This document shows, piece after piece, positions 37,155-46,632 of a DNA stretch of 64,000 nucleotides (positions are counted from its first letter, which is position 1; each line of letters opens with the position of its first letter). The DNA is taken from contig NZ_JADKYR010000001.1 of NCBI RefSeq assembly GCF_015354335.1, positions 620,001-684,000 on the forward strand. The letters run 5' to 3'. The stretch is from Methylophilus sp. 13 (GTDB lineage: Bacteria > Pseudomonadota > Gammaproteobacteria > Burkholderiales > Methylophilaceae). The translations under genes and the position numbers were made by a program. The notes under the pieces are model-generated. The model was given only the letters and a program-made list of their open reading frames with translations, searched no databases and was not told where the DNA came from.

Positions 37155-38411
37155 TCAATGCCGTTGCAGTGTATTGGCAGGGTGTGACGCGCGTAAGGTG
37201 ACACGCGATTTACCTGCGCGCTTTCGACTCCAGATCAGCACGCCCGTGACGGTAATCATCACCAGCGAGAGCCCGGTCACACAGACAAATATACGGTAAG
37301 GCAAGCCGAACACTTGCGCCATGTGCAATGCCCCTATCCAATTGCTGAAAGTATTGCCTGCCTGATCCTCGGTGGGCAGCCAGTGGCCTTTGATTTCACC
37401 GGTATAGGCATCTATCGCAATGGCGGTATTGCCACGATCTTGCCGCAAATCGGCCGAGCTATGCACAAAATACTGGTACACGCCGCGCTCGCGGTCCAGA
37501 CGCAAACGGTCTTCGTAATCAATCTGCAGGTGATGATTTTTTGCAAAGCCTTGCATGGCTTGCTGCGCCATGCTGTGGGCTTGCAGCCAGGACATGGGCA
37601 GGCTGGTCAGCGGTTGTGGCAATTTGGGGATGCTGCGCCAGGACAGATCAAATGGCATCAGCTTGGTCATGACCGGCACATAGACTTGCTCGCGCAAGTT
37701 GAACATGACACTGGACCAGGCAAAGATCAGCAATACGCTGCATAGCCAGAGCCCAACCGCACGGTGCAGGTCAAAGTTAATACGGGTGCCTGAAGCTTGC
37801 CATTTGACCAGCCAGGCCGGTTTCCAGCGTTGCCAGTAACTGCTTTTGGATTGTGGCTGCCGCCGCGGCAAGGTGAGGAAAAACGCCACAAAAGTATCCA
37901 GCGTCCACAGTACGGCAACGATGCCCATGATGAGGCGGCCGCTGACGCCGGGCAAGGCCAGCGAATAATGCAATTTATACAAAAACGGTAATAGCGTCTC
38001 GCGCTGGAAAGGACCCGCCGTGGATAAGCGTGACCCCAGCACCTTACCTGATTGCGGGTTGATAAACAGTTGATCTGCCGGGATGCTGGCCTGCGGATCC
38101 ACAGGCGTGAGGCGGAAGATCACGGCTTCTGCGTGGTGATCTTCCAGCGCGCTTTGTGGCAATTTGAATTGCAATTCATCGACCCGGGTATTGGCGGGCG
38201 CCTGCTGTTGCGCCTGCGCTTGCAGCTGGTACACGTCCAGCATAGGCTGGCCTGGTTGCGATAACGCTTGATACAGGTGTGGATTGAGCCATGCATCGAG
38301 CTCATCCTGAAAAGCGATGATGGCGCCGGTAAAGCCGGCAATGACCAAAAAGGCGGCCATCGCCAGGCCTACCCAGCGATGCCAAACCACAAGTGCGTGT
38401 CTAGTTACCAT
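37155..38411 (-). CDS. PepSY-associated inner membrane protein (PiuB-like)
   Basis: 418 aa with four clear membrane helices: near residues 12-34 (WVGLAMAAFLVIAGFTGAII), 160-182, 212-232, and 375-398 (FVCVTGLSLVMITVTGVLIW). PepSY-type periplasmic segments lie between (INPQSGKVLGSRL; IDAYTGEIKGHWLP). Conserved histidines in the helices (VVWHRWVG, LHYSL, DLHRAVG, ALHMAQ) suggest haem or redox metal binding. This family is regularly encoded beside siderophore receptors and may reduce ferric siderophores at the inner membrane. It overlaps the preceding receptor gene by 7 bp, so the two form one unit. Confidence 0.87.
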   Translation of the reverse strand: MVTRHALVVWHRWVGLAMAAFLVIAGFTGAIIAFQDELDAWLNPHLYQALSQPGQPMLDVYQLQAQAQQQAPANTRVDELQFKLPQSALEDHHAEAVIFRLTPVDPQASIPADQLFINPQSGKVLGSRLSTAGPFQRETLLPFLYKLHYSLALPGVSGRLIMGIVAVLWTLDTFVAFFLTLPRRQPQSKSSYWQRWKPAWLVKWQASGTRINFDLHRAVGLWLCSVLLIFAWSSVMFNLREQVYVPVMTKLMPFDLSWRSIPKLPQPLTSLPMSWLQAHSMAQQAMQGFAKNHHLQIDYEDRLRLDRERGVYQYFVHSSADLRQDRGNTAIAIDAYTGEIKGHWLPTEDQAGNTFSNWIGALHMAQVFGLPYRIFVCVTGLSLVMITVTGVLIWSRKRAGKSRVTLRASHPANTLQRH

Positions 38412-40798
38412 TGAAAATTTAAATTGGCCATCACATTACGGCGGTAACCCCATTTGCAACCGTCGCCACTGTATGCACAATTGGCCACATACTCCTTATC
38501 AAACAAATTACTGGCATTGAGTGCAAATTGCCAGCCTTTCCAGCTTGTGCCCAGCTGGGACAAATCATAACGAACCGCCAAGTCTACCAGCGTATAAGAC
38601 GGCAGCTTGAAGGTGTTGGCATCATTACCGAAACGGCTGCCCACATAGCGCACCCCGCCACCAACCACCATGCCCGGCACCCAGCCGCCAGGCAAGCGGT
38701 AGTCGGCCCATAATGCGGCGGTATGGTGCGGCACATGGTTAGGGTCTTTGCCCTGGAACGGCACCCCCTGCAAGCTATTATTACTGCGCGTGATTTCAGG
38801 CAGCATATAAGTATAACTGCCAATCAGCGACCAGGCGTCCCACTGGGTCTTGGCCTCCAACTCCAGCCCGCGGGTACGCACTTCCCCATTTTGCAGATTA
38901 AACAAAGGATGCTGCAGGTCAGTCGTGGTCACGTTCTGGCGGCGCAAATCAAAGACGGCGGCACTTAGCAGTGTCTGGCTGTCTTTGGGTTGATATCGGA
39001 TGCCAAGCTCATATTGCTTGCCGGTTTCAGGGGCAAAGGCCTTGCCATCAAACATGGTGCCGATCACCGGTAAAAACGACTCCGTGTAACTGGCATACGG
39101 CGCCAGGCCATTCTCCGCCAGGTAAACCAGGCCGCTGCGCCAGGTTTCGGCCTGATCGCGTTGCGACGACGAGGCGGCAGGACTCAGCACATTGTCTGTT
39201 TGCATGCGGGTGTGGTCCTGACGAACCCCCAGTGTTGCCACCCACTGGCGGTCAATTTTTACTTGGTCCTGCAAGTAAATCCCGGTTTGGCGTTGCTGTT
39301 GCTTCAAATTGGCTGACAACACCAGGTTCACCGGCGTCGCTCCATACACCGGCGTATACAGATCCAGCGGACTCGCCGCCCCTGATGTACGCAGCACATG
39401 GTTATCCAGGCGCTGGCTGTCTATCCCCGCCAGCACCGTATGCTCAAACATGCCATGTGCCCAGTGCCCTTGCAGATGCGTATCCACCACCACATTGTCG
39501 ACATTTTCATCGGTGCCCATCGCGGCCCGGTTAATACTGCGCTGGTCTGCGCGCAAGCTCACCAAATAGGTTGAAATGGCATCGGTGCGCAGTTGCTGGT
39601 AGCGCAGGTTTTGGCGCAGGGTCAAGTGCTCATTAAACGCATGTTCAAACTGGTAGCCCACCGAATATCGTTCCTGCACGTATTTATCCAGGCCAGGCTC
39701 CCCCACATATCGGCTGGTGGAAATTTTGCCAAAGGGGCTGCTCACCAGCGTGCCGACCCGCGGCAATGCCTGGTAGCCCTGGCCACGGTCATTTTTCTGG
39801 TAGTCGGTCAGCAAGGTCAGCTGGGTCGCGTCCGAAGGTCGCCAGGTCAATGAAGGCGCCAGATAGACGCGGTCGTCAGTGACACGGTCGATCTGCGTAT
39901 CGCTTTTTTGCACCAAACCCACCAGGCGGTAAGACCACACGCCCTCATCATCTAGCCATTGGCTGACATCGCCACGCACCTGTTGCCGGTCATACTGTCC
40001 CAAGGTCAACCCCAGCTCATGCAGCGGTTTATCCGTAGGCCGTTTGCTGACCAGGTTAACCAGCCCACCCGGCGCGCCCTGGCCATACACAATTGAGGAA
40101 GGGCCGCGCAATAAATCAATGCGCTCAAGGCCATAAGCCTCAACCACCGTACCGCCCTGATTATTAAATGCGTAATTACGCAAGCCATCGCGGAACTGGT
40201 CCCGGCCCAGGCTAAAGCCACGGATGCCGATATTGTCAGCGCGCGGGTCTGGCCCGTTTGCTTCAGACTGCACACCCGCGGTATAGCGCAAGGCATCGCC
40301 TACCGACTGCACGCCCTGTGCGTTCATCTGGTCACGTGTCACCACCGACAACGATTGCGGCGTTTCGATCAGGGCGGTATCGGTTTTGGTCGCCGTCACG
40401 CTACGCTTGGCAACATAGCCTTTGACTGGCCCATTGGCGGGTTCTTGCACCGTTTGCCCAGACACGCTGACCTCTGGCAGGTCTTGTGGCTCACTATGTG
40501 TATGTGGCGGGGGAGCGGCTTTGGTTAGCGTATAGCCAGCGGCGGTGGCTTTTAACACCAGCCCGCTGCCTGCCAGCAGCTTTTCCAGCGCCTGCCGCAC
40601 ACTCAAGTCACCCTTGAGCGCAGGCGCCTGTTTGTGCTCGGTGAGTTCCGTTGAAAAAATAATGCTTTCCCCGGTCTGGTGGGCCAGGGCCTTCAACGCC
40701 TTGTCTAGCGGTTGTGCGGGCATATCAAGCTCGACGGCATGCACAGACAGGCTGGACAGCAAAGCGGCGAACAAGGCAGAGTTGCGAGTAAATGACAT
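38405..40798 (-). CDS. TonB-dependent siderophore receptor with STN domain, ferrichrome/ferrioxamine-like
   Basis: 797 aa from ATG 40798 (MSFTRNSALFAALLSSLSVHA signal peptide, minus a residue); the longer open frame adds 46 residues with no signal-peptide character. The STN domain (DMPAQPLDKALKALAHQTGE) is followed by a TonB-box-like VSVSGQT, the plug (TALIETPQSLSVVTRDQM, GIRGF, IDLLRGPSSIVYGQG) and the barrel. The end NASNLFDKEYVANC, then CKWGYRR, is typical of FhuA/FoxA hydroxamate receptors. Its regulators are the FecI/FecR pair just upstream, and the PepSY gene overlaps its 3' end. Confidence 0.9.
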   Translation of the reverse strand: MSFTRNSALFAALLSSLSVHAVELDMPAQPLDKALKALAHQTGESIIFSTELTEHKQAPALKGDLSVRQALEKLLAGSGLVLKATAAGYTLTKAAPPPHTHSEPQDLPEVSVSGQTVQEPANGPVKGYVAKRSVTATKTDTALIETPQSLSVVTRDQMNAQGVQSVGDALRYTAGVQSEANGPDPRADNIGIRGFSLGRDQFRDGLRNYAFNNQGGTVVEAYGLERIDLLRGPSSIVYGQGAPGGLVNLVSKRPTDKPLHELGLTLGQYDRQQVRGDVSQWLDDEGVWSYRLVGLVQKSDTQIDRVTDDRVYLAPSLTWRPSDATQLTLLTDYQKNDRGQGYQALPRVGTLVSSPFGKISTSRYVGEPGLDKYVQERYSVGYQFEHAFNEHLTLRQNLRYQQLRTDAISTYLVSLRADQRSINRAAMGTDENVDNVVVDTHLQGHWAHGMFEHTVLAGIDSQRLDNHVLRTSGAASPLDLYTPVYGATPVNLVLSANLKQQQRQTGIYLQDQVKIDRQWVATLGVRQDHTRMQTDNVLSPAASSSQRDQAETWRSGLVYLAENGLAPYASYTESFLPVIGTMFDGKAFAPETGKQYELGIRYQPKDSQTLLSAAVFDLRRQNVTTTDLQHPLFNLQNGEVRTRGLELEAKTQWDAWSLIGSYTYMLPEITRSNNSLQGVPFQGKDPNHVPHHTAALWADYRLPGGWVPGMVVGGGVRYVGSRFGNDANTFKLPSYTLVDLAVRYDLSQLGTSWKGWQFALNASNLFDKEYVANCAYSGDGCKWGYRRNVMANLNFQW

Positions 40799-40939
40799 CT
40801 TCTTCCCATTGAATAAATAATGAATGACATGGGTATGTCGTGCCAGCCTTCGCCAATGTTGATGTCCTTTAGAGATTTTTTTTACGGATGATCCTGACTC
40901 AGCGTGATCGAACCGGCGAATCCGGCTTAACCGCACGGA

Positions 40940-41788
40940 TTAACGATGCCGGATCACCACGTCAGCCTCTGCCTGTTTTTCGACACGCACGGGCAGAATC
41001 TCGGGCAACACGGCCAGCAAGGATGCGATGCCATTGATATCGTATTCGCCGGACAGGCGGTATTGCCCCACACGGGCATCCGCCAGCGTGATCTGGCCAG
41101 TGTGATAGCGCTGCAATTCGGCCACCACGTCACGCAGTGGCAGCCCATCAAAAATCAATCGCCCGTGCTGCCAGGCGGTAGCCGCCTCGGCACTGGTGCA
41201 CCGGTTTTCAGAAATGGCTGCGCCGCGGGTGGTCACCGAGAGATTTTTAGTCAGCCGACGCTGTGCCTGCGCAGTGATCACGTCTACACTGCCCTCCAGC
41301 ACCGTGACCATGGCCCCCTCCGCGGTATTGCGGACGTTAAACACGGTACCGATATCGCGAATCTTCACCTGGTTGGCATCCACGGTAAACGGTTGCCAGG
41401 CGTGTTTCACCTTAAACAGTGCTTCGCCTTGTACCAGCGTTAATTGCCGCGAACGCAGATGTTGCTCGGCCAACAGAACGGTGTTGGTATTGAGACTGAC
41501 AGCAGAGCCATCCGGTAACTGGAAGTGGGCAGACTGTCCAATTGCCGTCTGCAGGTGCTGGCTGGACAATACCGGGTCATAGCAGACCACGGCCGCCAAC
41601 AGGCCGCAAGCGGTGGTTGCCAACGCCTGTTTTATTCGACGCCGTTGCCGTGTTTGCTGCATGGCTTCCTGCAGCAAGGCCTCCCTGGAGGGAAAGTGTG
41701 CGCGCAAGGCGTCAGCGTATGGCGCCAGCGGATCTTGATGGTCAGCAGGCTGGTTGGGCGCACGCAATGTGTGGTCCGGTGCTTTCAT
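40940..41788 (-). CDS. fecR: FecR-family regulator, second unit
   Basis: 282 aa from ATG 41788, overlapping the sigma gene as ATGA. It has a membrane helix near residues 50-70 (ALATTACGLLAAVVCYDPVL), the FecR domain (FQLPDGSAVSLNTNT, LVQGEALFKV, GTVFNVRNTAEGAMVTVLEG) and a C-terminal STN-like part (LRDVVAELQRYHTGQI). Its cytoplasmic N-terminal region of about 50 residues is short and lacks the Trp-rich pattern of the other FecR at 35525. How it contacts the sigma factor may therefore differ. It lies 141 bp before the receptor gene. Confidence 0.88.
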   Translation of the reverse strand: MKAPDHTLRAPNQPADHQDPLAPYADALRAHFPSREALLQEAMQQTRQRRRIKQALATTACGLLAAVVCYDPVLSSQHLQTAIGQSAHFQLPDGSAVSLNTNTVLLAEQHLRSRQLTLVQGEALFKVKHAWQPFTVDANQVKIRDIGTVFNVRNTAEGAMVTVLEGSVDVITAQAQRRLTKNLSVTTRGAAISENRCTSAEAATAWQHGRLIFDGLPLRDVVAELQRYHTGQITLADARVGQYRLSGEYDINGIASLLAVLPEILPVRVEKQAEADVVIRHR

Positions 41789-42294
41789 AGCCCCGCCCAT
41801 TGCCGCTGGATGCTGCCCATGGCCTTGTTAAAATGCTGCGTCACCATATTGCGTGAAATACCCAGCGCATCGGCAATCTCCTGCTGCGGCATGTCGTGCA
41901 GACGATGCAGCAAAAACACTTGCCGTTGCCGGGCTGGCAGCGCTTCTATGATGCGCTTCAAAGCCTCAAGACGTTGTACAAAATGCATGACGCGTTCGCC
42001 ATCGATCTGGTGCGCGTGCTCTGCTGTCTGCTGCAAGTGATTGAGGTGGGATTGTTGCGTCTGGTACTGCCGGTAGCGGTCAATCGCGCGATGACGCGAC
42101 AGCTTGCGCAAAAACGCCACCGGCGTTTGCACCGCCAGTTGCGGCGGCCGCTCCATGATCTCCAGGCAGACATCATGCACCACATCCCTGGCGAAATGCT
42201 GGTCGCCAAAACGGCGTCTGACATAGCTCACCAATTCGTCGTAGTGATAGACCAAGGCAACCACGAGTTTGGAATGTTCAGGATGAAGATGCAC
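41785..42294 (-). CDS. fecI: ECF sigma factor, FecI type, second unit
   Basis: About 169 aa if translation starts at GTG 42294; another GTG at 42264 is possible. The open frame runs far upstream through a Fur box, so the upstream part cannot be coding. Region 2 is seen in DVVHDVCLEIMERPP and VAFLRKLSRHRAIDRYRQ, and region 4 in LPARQRQVFLLHRLHDMPQQ, with IADALGISRNMVTQHFNKAM. It overlaps fecR and heads the fecI-fecR-receptor-PepSY group. Confidence 0.87.
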   Translation of the reverse strand: MHLHPEHSKLVVALVYHYDELVSYVRRRFGDQHFARDVVHDVCLEIMERPPQLAVQTPVAFLRKLSRHRAIDRYRQYQTQQSHLNHLQQTAEHAHQIDGERVMHFVQRLEALKRIIEALPARQRQVFLLHRLHDMPQQEIADALGISRNMVTQHFNKAMGSIQRQWAGL

Positions 42295-42347
42295 TGCGCA
42301 AAAGACAATCAATAAAAACCATATCTTAGCGGCAGGCAAGAAAAAAC

Positions 42348-42366
42348 ACAAATGAAAATCATTATC
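42348..42366. promoter_or_regulatory. Fur box upstream of the second fecI
   Basis: The site ends with AATCATTATC and matches the Fur consensus at 15 of 19 positions by my count. It lies 54 bp before the proposed GTG start of the sigma gene, between metE and fecI. Confidence 0.65.
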
Positions 42367-42464
42367 AATAAAAAAATAATTGTTTACCGCCTCCTTGCGT
42401 GATAAAAAAGGGCCCTCTATGCGAGCCCTGTACGTGAATGTGTAAGTGATTTTAGTACGCTGGC

Positions 42465-44762
42465 TTAAAGTGCAGCCTGTGCACGCAACTGCTGGGCCGC
42501 CGACACCATATTGCGCAAGGCCGGGATCACTTCTGCCCATTGGCGGGTTTTCAAGCCACAATCCGGGTTCACCCACAAACGTTCGGCCGGGATCCGCGCC
42601 GCCGCTTTTTGCATCAAGGCGACCATCCGCTCAGGCTCTGGAATATTCGGCGAGTGAATATCGTAAACGCCGGGCCCGATTTCATTCGGGTAGTTAAAGT
42701 CGTCAAACGCATCCAGCAACTCCATGTCCGAGCGCGAGGTTTCTATGGTGATGACGTCGGCATCCATGTCGGCAATCTCGGCAATAATGTCATTGAATTC
42801 CGAGTAACACATATGGGTATGGATCTGCGTTTCATCGGCCACTCCATTCGCTGTGATACGGAACGACGCCACCGCCCATTGCAGATACTTTTTCCAGTCT
42901 GATTTACGCAGGGGCAAGCCCTCACGCAAGGCCGCCTCGTCAATCTGGATGATGCGGATACCGGCTTTTTCCAGGTCTAGCACTTCCTGGCGTATGGCGA
43001 GTGCTAACTGGTAGCAAGACACTTCACGTGGCTGATCATCGCGCACAAACGACCAGTTCAACATGGTCACCGGGCCGGTCAGCATGCCTTTCATCGGCTT
43101 GCTGGTCAGTGATTGCGCGTATTCAATCCATTGCACTGTCATGGCTTGCGGGCGGCTGATATCACCGAACAGGATAGGCGGCTTGACGCAACGGGAGCCG
43201 TAGGACTGCACCCAGCCAAACTGGCTGAACGCATAGCCCTCCAGTTGCTCGCCAAAATACTCCACCATGTCGTTGCGCTCGGCCTCGCCATGCACCAGCA
43301 CATCCAGCCCCAGCGCTTCCTGCTCACGCACACTACGCGCAATTTCGGCTTTCATGACGGCCTGATAATCTGCCTGATCCAACTCACCTGCCTTGAACTG
43401 GCGACGCGCCTGGCGGATTTCTGCCGTCTGCGGGAACGAGCCTATGGTCGTGGTGGGGAATTTGGGCAGGTTGAACAAGGCGGCCTGTTTGGCAGCGCGC
43501 TGCGTATAAACGTTCTGGCGCTGCCCCAGTTGCGGCGTCAATGTTTGCAGCACGGCCTTCACAGCCGGATTGTGCACACGCTTGGATAGCCGACGCGCCT
43601 CTATCGCCACCTGATTGACGGCCAAAGCCACTTTCACCGCCTCGCGGCCATGATTTAAGGCCGTGGCCAGCACCTGCAGCTCTTCGAGCTTTTGCTTGGC
43701 AAATGCCAGCCATGACTTGATTTCGCTATCCAGTTTAAGCTCGCTGTCGAGGTCCACCGGCACATGCAACAGCGAACAAGAAGGCGCCAGCCACAAACGG
43801 TCCCCCAGACGCTCGGCAATCGGCGCCAGCCAGTCCAGCGTCGCATTCAAGTCGGTTTTCCAGATATTGCGGCCATTGATCACGCCCAGCGACAGCACCT
43901 TGTGTGCAGGCAATATTGCTAGCAACGGCACAATTTCATGGCGGGCATTGATGGCGTCTATATGCAAGCCAGCGACCGGCAGGTTGGCCGCCAGGTATTG
44001 GTTATCCGCCAGCGGGCCAAAATAGGTCGCCAGCAGCAGCTTGACGCGGCTACTCTTGAGTTGGTGATAGGCCAGGTTAAACGCATGCTGCCATTCCGAT
44101 GTCAGCTCGGTCACCAGCACAGGTTCGTCCACCTGCACCCACGCCACGCCCTGCTGCGCCAGCGTTTCCAGCAATTCGGCATACACATTGAGCAATTGCG
44201 GCAACAGCGCCAGCCGGTCAGAGTCATCTTTGGCCTTGCCTATGGCCAGGTAAGTCACTGGTCCAATGATCACCGGTTTGGCTTGCACGCCCTGAGCCTG
44301 GGCTTCGGCCAATTGCGCAAGCAGGCGCGACGCATCCAGCTTGAAATGGGTGTTGGCCGTAAACTCGGGCACGATATAGTGATAATTGGTATCAAACCAT
44401 TTGGTCATCTCGCCTGCCGCCACACCACCACAACATTGCGCATGCGCTTCCGCAGACTCAGCCGAGCGTCCACGCGCCACACGAAAATAGTTATCCAGTG
44501 GGTCACCATGAAAATCCTGGACCCGCGCAGGCAAATTGCCCAGCGTAAAACTCATGTCCAGCACCTGGTCATAAAACGCAAAGTCGCCCACAGGTGCAAA
44601 ATCCAGCACCGATTGCAATTGCCAGTGCTGTTGCCGCAGGTCTTTGCCTATCTGCTTGAGGGTGTCTAACGAAGACTGGCCTTTCCAGTAAGCCTCCAGC
44701 GTAAACTTGAGCTCACGCTGTGCGCCTATGCGTGGAAAACCGAGATTGTGAGTCGTGATCAT
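42465..44762 (-). CDS. metE: Cobalamin-independent methionine synthase
   Basis: Transfers the methyl group of 5-methyltetrahydropteroyl-triglutamate to homocysteine without B12. 765 aa with the expected start [13 protein letters not shown]. The zinc site is visible as THMCYSEF (His and Cys ligands), a downstream Glu in ITIETSRSD, and NPDCGLKTR (second Cys). The N-terminal duplicated barrel has [13 protein letters not shown] and VQVDEPVL. The gene is divergent from its likely activator metR, with two MetR-like sites between them. The upstream gap is only 103 bp, too short for a cobalamin riboswitch. Confidence 0.97.
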   Translation of the reverse strand: MITTHNLGFPRIGAQRELKFTLEAYWKGQSSLDTLKQIGKDLRQQHWQLQSVLDFAPVGDFAFYDQVLDMSFTLGNLPARVQDFHGDPLDNYFRVARGRSAESAEAHAQCCGGVAAGEMTKWFDTNYHYIVPEFTANTHFKLDASRLLAQLAEAQAQGVQAKPVIIGPVTYLAIGKAKDDSDRLALLPQLLNVYAELLETLAQQGVAWVQVDEPVLVTELTSEWQHAFNLAYHQLKSSRVKLLLATYFGPLADNQYLAANLPVAGLHIDAINARHEIVPLLAILPAHKVLSLGVINGRNIWKTDLNATLDWLAPIAERLGDRLWLAPSCSLLHVPVDLDSELKLDSEIKSWLAFAKQKLEELQVLATALNHGREAVKVALAVNQVAIEARRLSKRVHNPAVKAVLQTLTPQLGQRQNVYTQRAAKQAALFNLPKFPTTTIGSFPQTAEIRQARRQFKAGELDQADYQAVMKAEIARSVREQEALGLDVLVHGEAERNDMVEYFGEQLEGYAFSQFGWVQSYGSRCVKPPILFGDISRPQAMTVQWIEYAQSLTSKPMKGMLTGPVTMLNWSFVRDDQPREVSCYQLALAIRQEVLDLEKAGIRIIQIDEAALREGLPLRKSDWKKYLQWAVASFRITANGVADETQIHTHMCYSEFNDIIAEIADMDADVITIETSRSDMELLDAFDDFNYPNEIGPGVYDIHSPNIPEPERMVALMQKAAARIPAERLWVNPDCGLKTRQWAEVIPALRNMVSAAQQLRAQAAL

Positions 44763-44821
44763 GATGGGTTCCTTAACAAATCAGAACCGGCATTCTAGAA
44801 AGCACAACCCATGAAGTAAAA

Positions 44822-44855
44822 TGGTATTATTTCAACCATCTATTAATTTAATTCA
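44822..44855. promoter_or_regulatory. Candidate MetR-binding sites between metE and metR
   Basis: Two 13-bp sequences resemble the MetR half-site TGAA-N5-TTCA: TGGTATTATTTCA at 44822-44834 (two mismatches) and TTAATTTAATTCA at 44843-44855 (one mismatch). Their position in the divergent promoter region fits MetR control, but the region is AT-rich, so the match is only suggestive. Confidence 0.4.
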
Positions 44856-44865
44856 TATATAACAC

Positions 44866-45744
44866 ATGATAGAACGCATCCATCTGGCGATTATCCGCGA
44901 GGTCGAGCAACAAGGCTCACTCACCGCTGCCGCTGAAAAACTGTTTCTCACGCAGTCGGCGCTCAGCCATTCGATTAAAAAGCTCGAACAGCAACTGGGC
45001 ACGGATATCTGGCTACGCGAAGGCCGCAGCCTGCGCCTGACCCAGGCCGGACAATACCTGCTCGCCGTCGCTAACCGCCTGCTGCCGCAGTTATCACTGG
45101 CTGAAGAGCGGCTGCGCCAGTTTGCGCAAGGCGAACGCGGCACCCTGCGCATCGGCATGGAATGCCACCCGTGTTACCAATGGCTGCTCAAAGTGGTCTC
45201 GCCCTACCTGGCTGACTGGCCGGATGTGGATGTAGACGTCAAACAGAAGTTCCAGTTTGGCGGCATCGGCGCGCTGTTTGGCTACGAGATCGACATGCTG
45301 GTCACGCCCGACCCCTTGTATAAACCCGGCCTGCTGTTTCAGCCGGTGTTTGATTACGAACAAGTGCTGGTGGTGCATCGCCAGCATGTTTTAGCTGAGG
45401 CGGAATATGTGACGCCGGCACAACTCAGCAGCGAAACGCTGATCACCTACCCGGTAGACATAGACCGCCTCGATATTTACAACCAGTTTCTACAACCCGC
45501 CGGCATCAGTCCGCACCTGCATAAGCCCATAGAAACCACAGATATCATGCTGCAAATGGTCGCCAGTGGCCGCGGTGTCGCCGCCCTGCCACGCTGGTTG
45601 GTCGAGGAATATCAAACCCGGTTTGATGTGGTGCCGGTTAAGCTTGGTAAGCAAGGGATTGCCAAGCAGATTTACTTAGGGATTCGAGAAGCAGATATAC
45701 AGATTGATTATGTACAAGCGTTTATTAGCTTGGCACAGGCTTAA
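44866..45744 (+). CDS. metR: LysR-type regulator MetR
   Basis: 292-aa LysR-type transcription factor. The winged helix occupies residues 1-60 (LAIIREVEQQGSLTAAAEKL, TQSALSHSIKKLEQQLG). The effector domain has the MetR-like GMECHPCYQWLLKV and LVTPDP segments, the former part of the homocysteine pocket in this family. The divergent position next to metE makes it the likely homocysteine-responsive activator of metE. Confidence 0.94.
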   Translation: MIERIHLAIIREVEQQGSLTAAAEKLFLTQSALSHSIKKLEQQLGTDIWLREGRSLRLTQAGQYLLAVANRLLPQLSLAEERLRQFAQGERGTLRIGMECHPCYQWLLKVVSPYLADWPDVDVDVKQKFQFGGIGALFGYEIDMLVTPDPLYKPGLLFQPVFDYEQVLVVHRQHVLAEAEYVTPAQLSSETLITYPVDIDRLDIYNQFLQPAGISPHLHKPIETTDIMLQMVASGRGVAALPRWLVEEYQTRFDVVPVKLGKQGIAKQIYLGIREADIQIDYVQAFISLAQA

Positions 45745-45777
45745 TGCACCCATGCGGTTAGCCGTTTTGATTGGCCG

Positions 45778-46533
45778 CTAACCCACACGAATCAGATGGC
45801 TCGCCCAAGGTGGTACGGTGGTGTACAAAGCATGGAAGCCGCTATTAAAGCTTCCAAAGTTAAATTGCTTGCTCTGGGCTAGCAGGGTGAGCGCGTTTCT
45901 TGAAAACAGGCTGATATGGCCATTGCGCGGGGATGCATACCACCAGCTCAGCCGCTGGTTTGGATGGATATTACCGTCAGAGAGCAAGGTAGAAAACAAC
46001 ACCAATCCGTCTTTAGCCAGCAACGATGACAAGTCTGACATCAGCGCCCATACATCAGGCACATGCTCGAACACCTCAAAGGCGGTGATGAGCTCAAATT
46101 GTCCGAGCGATGCAATGTCTGTGTGCTTGTCTACAAAGGGATCATACGACCTAGAAAGCCAACCTGCCGCTGACAATTGCCGTGAGAGCAACCCGTTGCC
46201 GCCGCCATAATCCAGATGCCGTAACGTAGGCGGAAAAACAGGGAAGATCGAACGCAAAACCTCTGCATTTGAGGTTGGCCTGATCTGAAGATAGTCAGGA
46301 TCGACCACCCCATAGTCCGCGTTGTAGATATCTTCCTCAAACTTGCTTAAAGGCCATTGGTGCAGCTCAGGCGCCCAGCAAAAACCACAGTGATTGCACA
46401 GGCTGTAATAGACGGCAACGCCTGCGAGAGGCAGATACTTTCCACGCTGTTCCTCGCAAGATTTGTTTAAATCCACCACATCCAGCAGTGATCCGGCAGT
46501 TTTGCAAACGGGGCAGACCAGGCGTTCTTTCAT
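45778..46533 (-). CDS. Class I SAM methyltransferase with N-terminal zinc ribbon
   Basis: 251 aa from ATG 46533; an upstream TTG is less likely. An N-terminal zinc ribbon is formed by CPVC and CNHCGFCW (residues about 7-55). The SAM-binding domain has HLDYGGGNGLLSRQL (motif I), ITAFEVFEHVPD (post-motif with the acidic FEVFEH signature) and LVLFSTLLSDGN. This layout is typical of methyltransferases that act on sugars or small molecules, but the substrate is not predictable. It stands alone between metR and hflX. Confidence 0.82.
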   Translation of the reverse strand: MKERLVCPVCKTAGSLLDVVDLNKSCEEQRGKYLPLAGVAVYYSLCNHCGFCWAPELHQWPLSKFEEDIYNADYGVVDPDYLQIRPTSNAEVLRSIFPVFPPTLRHLDYGGGNGLLSRQLSAAGWLSRSYDPFVDKHTDIASLGQFELITAFEVFEHVPDVWALMSDLSSLLAKDGLVLFSTLLSDGNIHPNQRLSWWYASPRNGHISLFSRNALTLLAQSKQFNFGSFNSGFHALYTTVPPWASHLIRVG

Positions 46534-46632
46534 GATAGGCAAAGCGCTAACAAGGCTTTTTAAAACAATGATTCCTGCATGTTGCCAGTGCCGTGTATGG
46601 AGGTCAACAGGAGGGCATTCGAGGGTGGCGAT

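Noticed and set aside
44763-44865. Cobalamin riboswitch before metE
   Set aside because: The gap is 103 bp and contains no B12 box; only MetR-like sites are seen.
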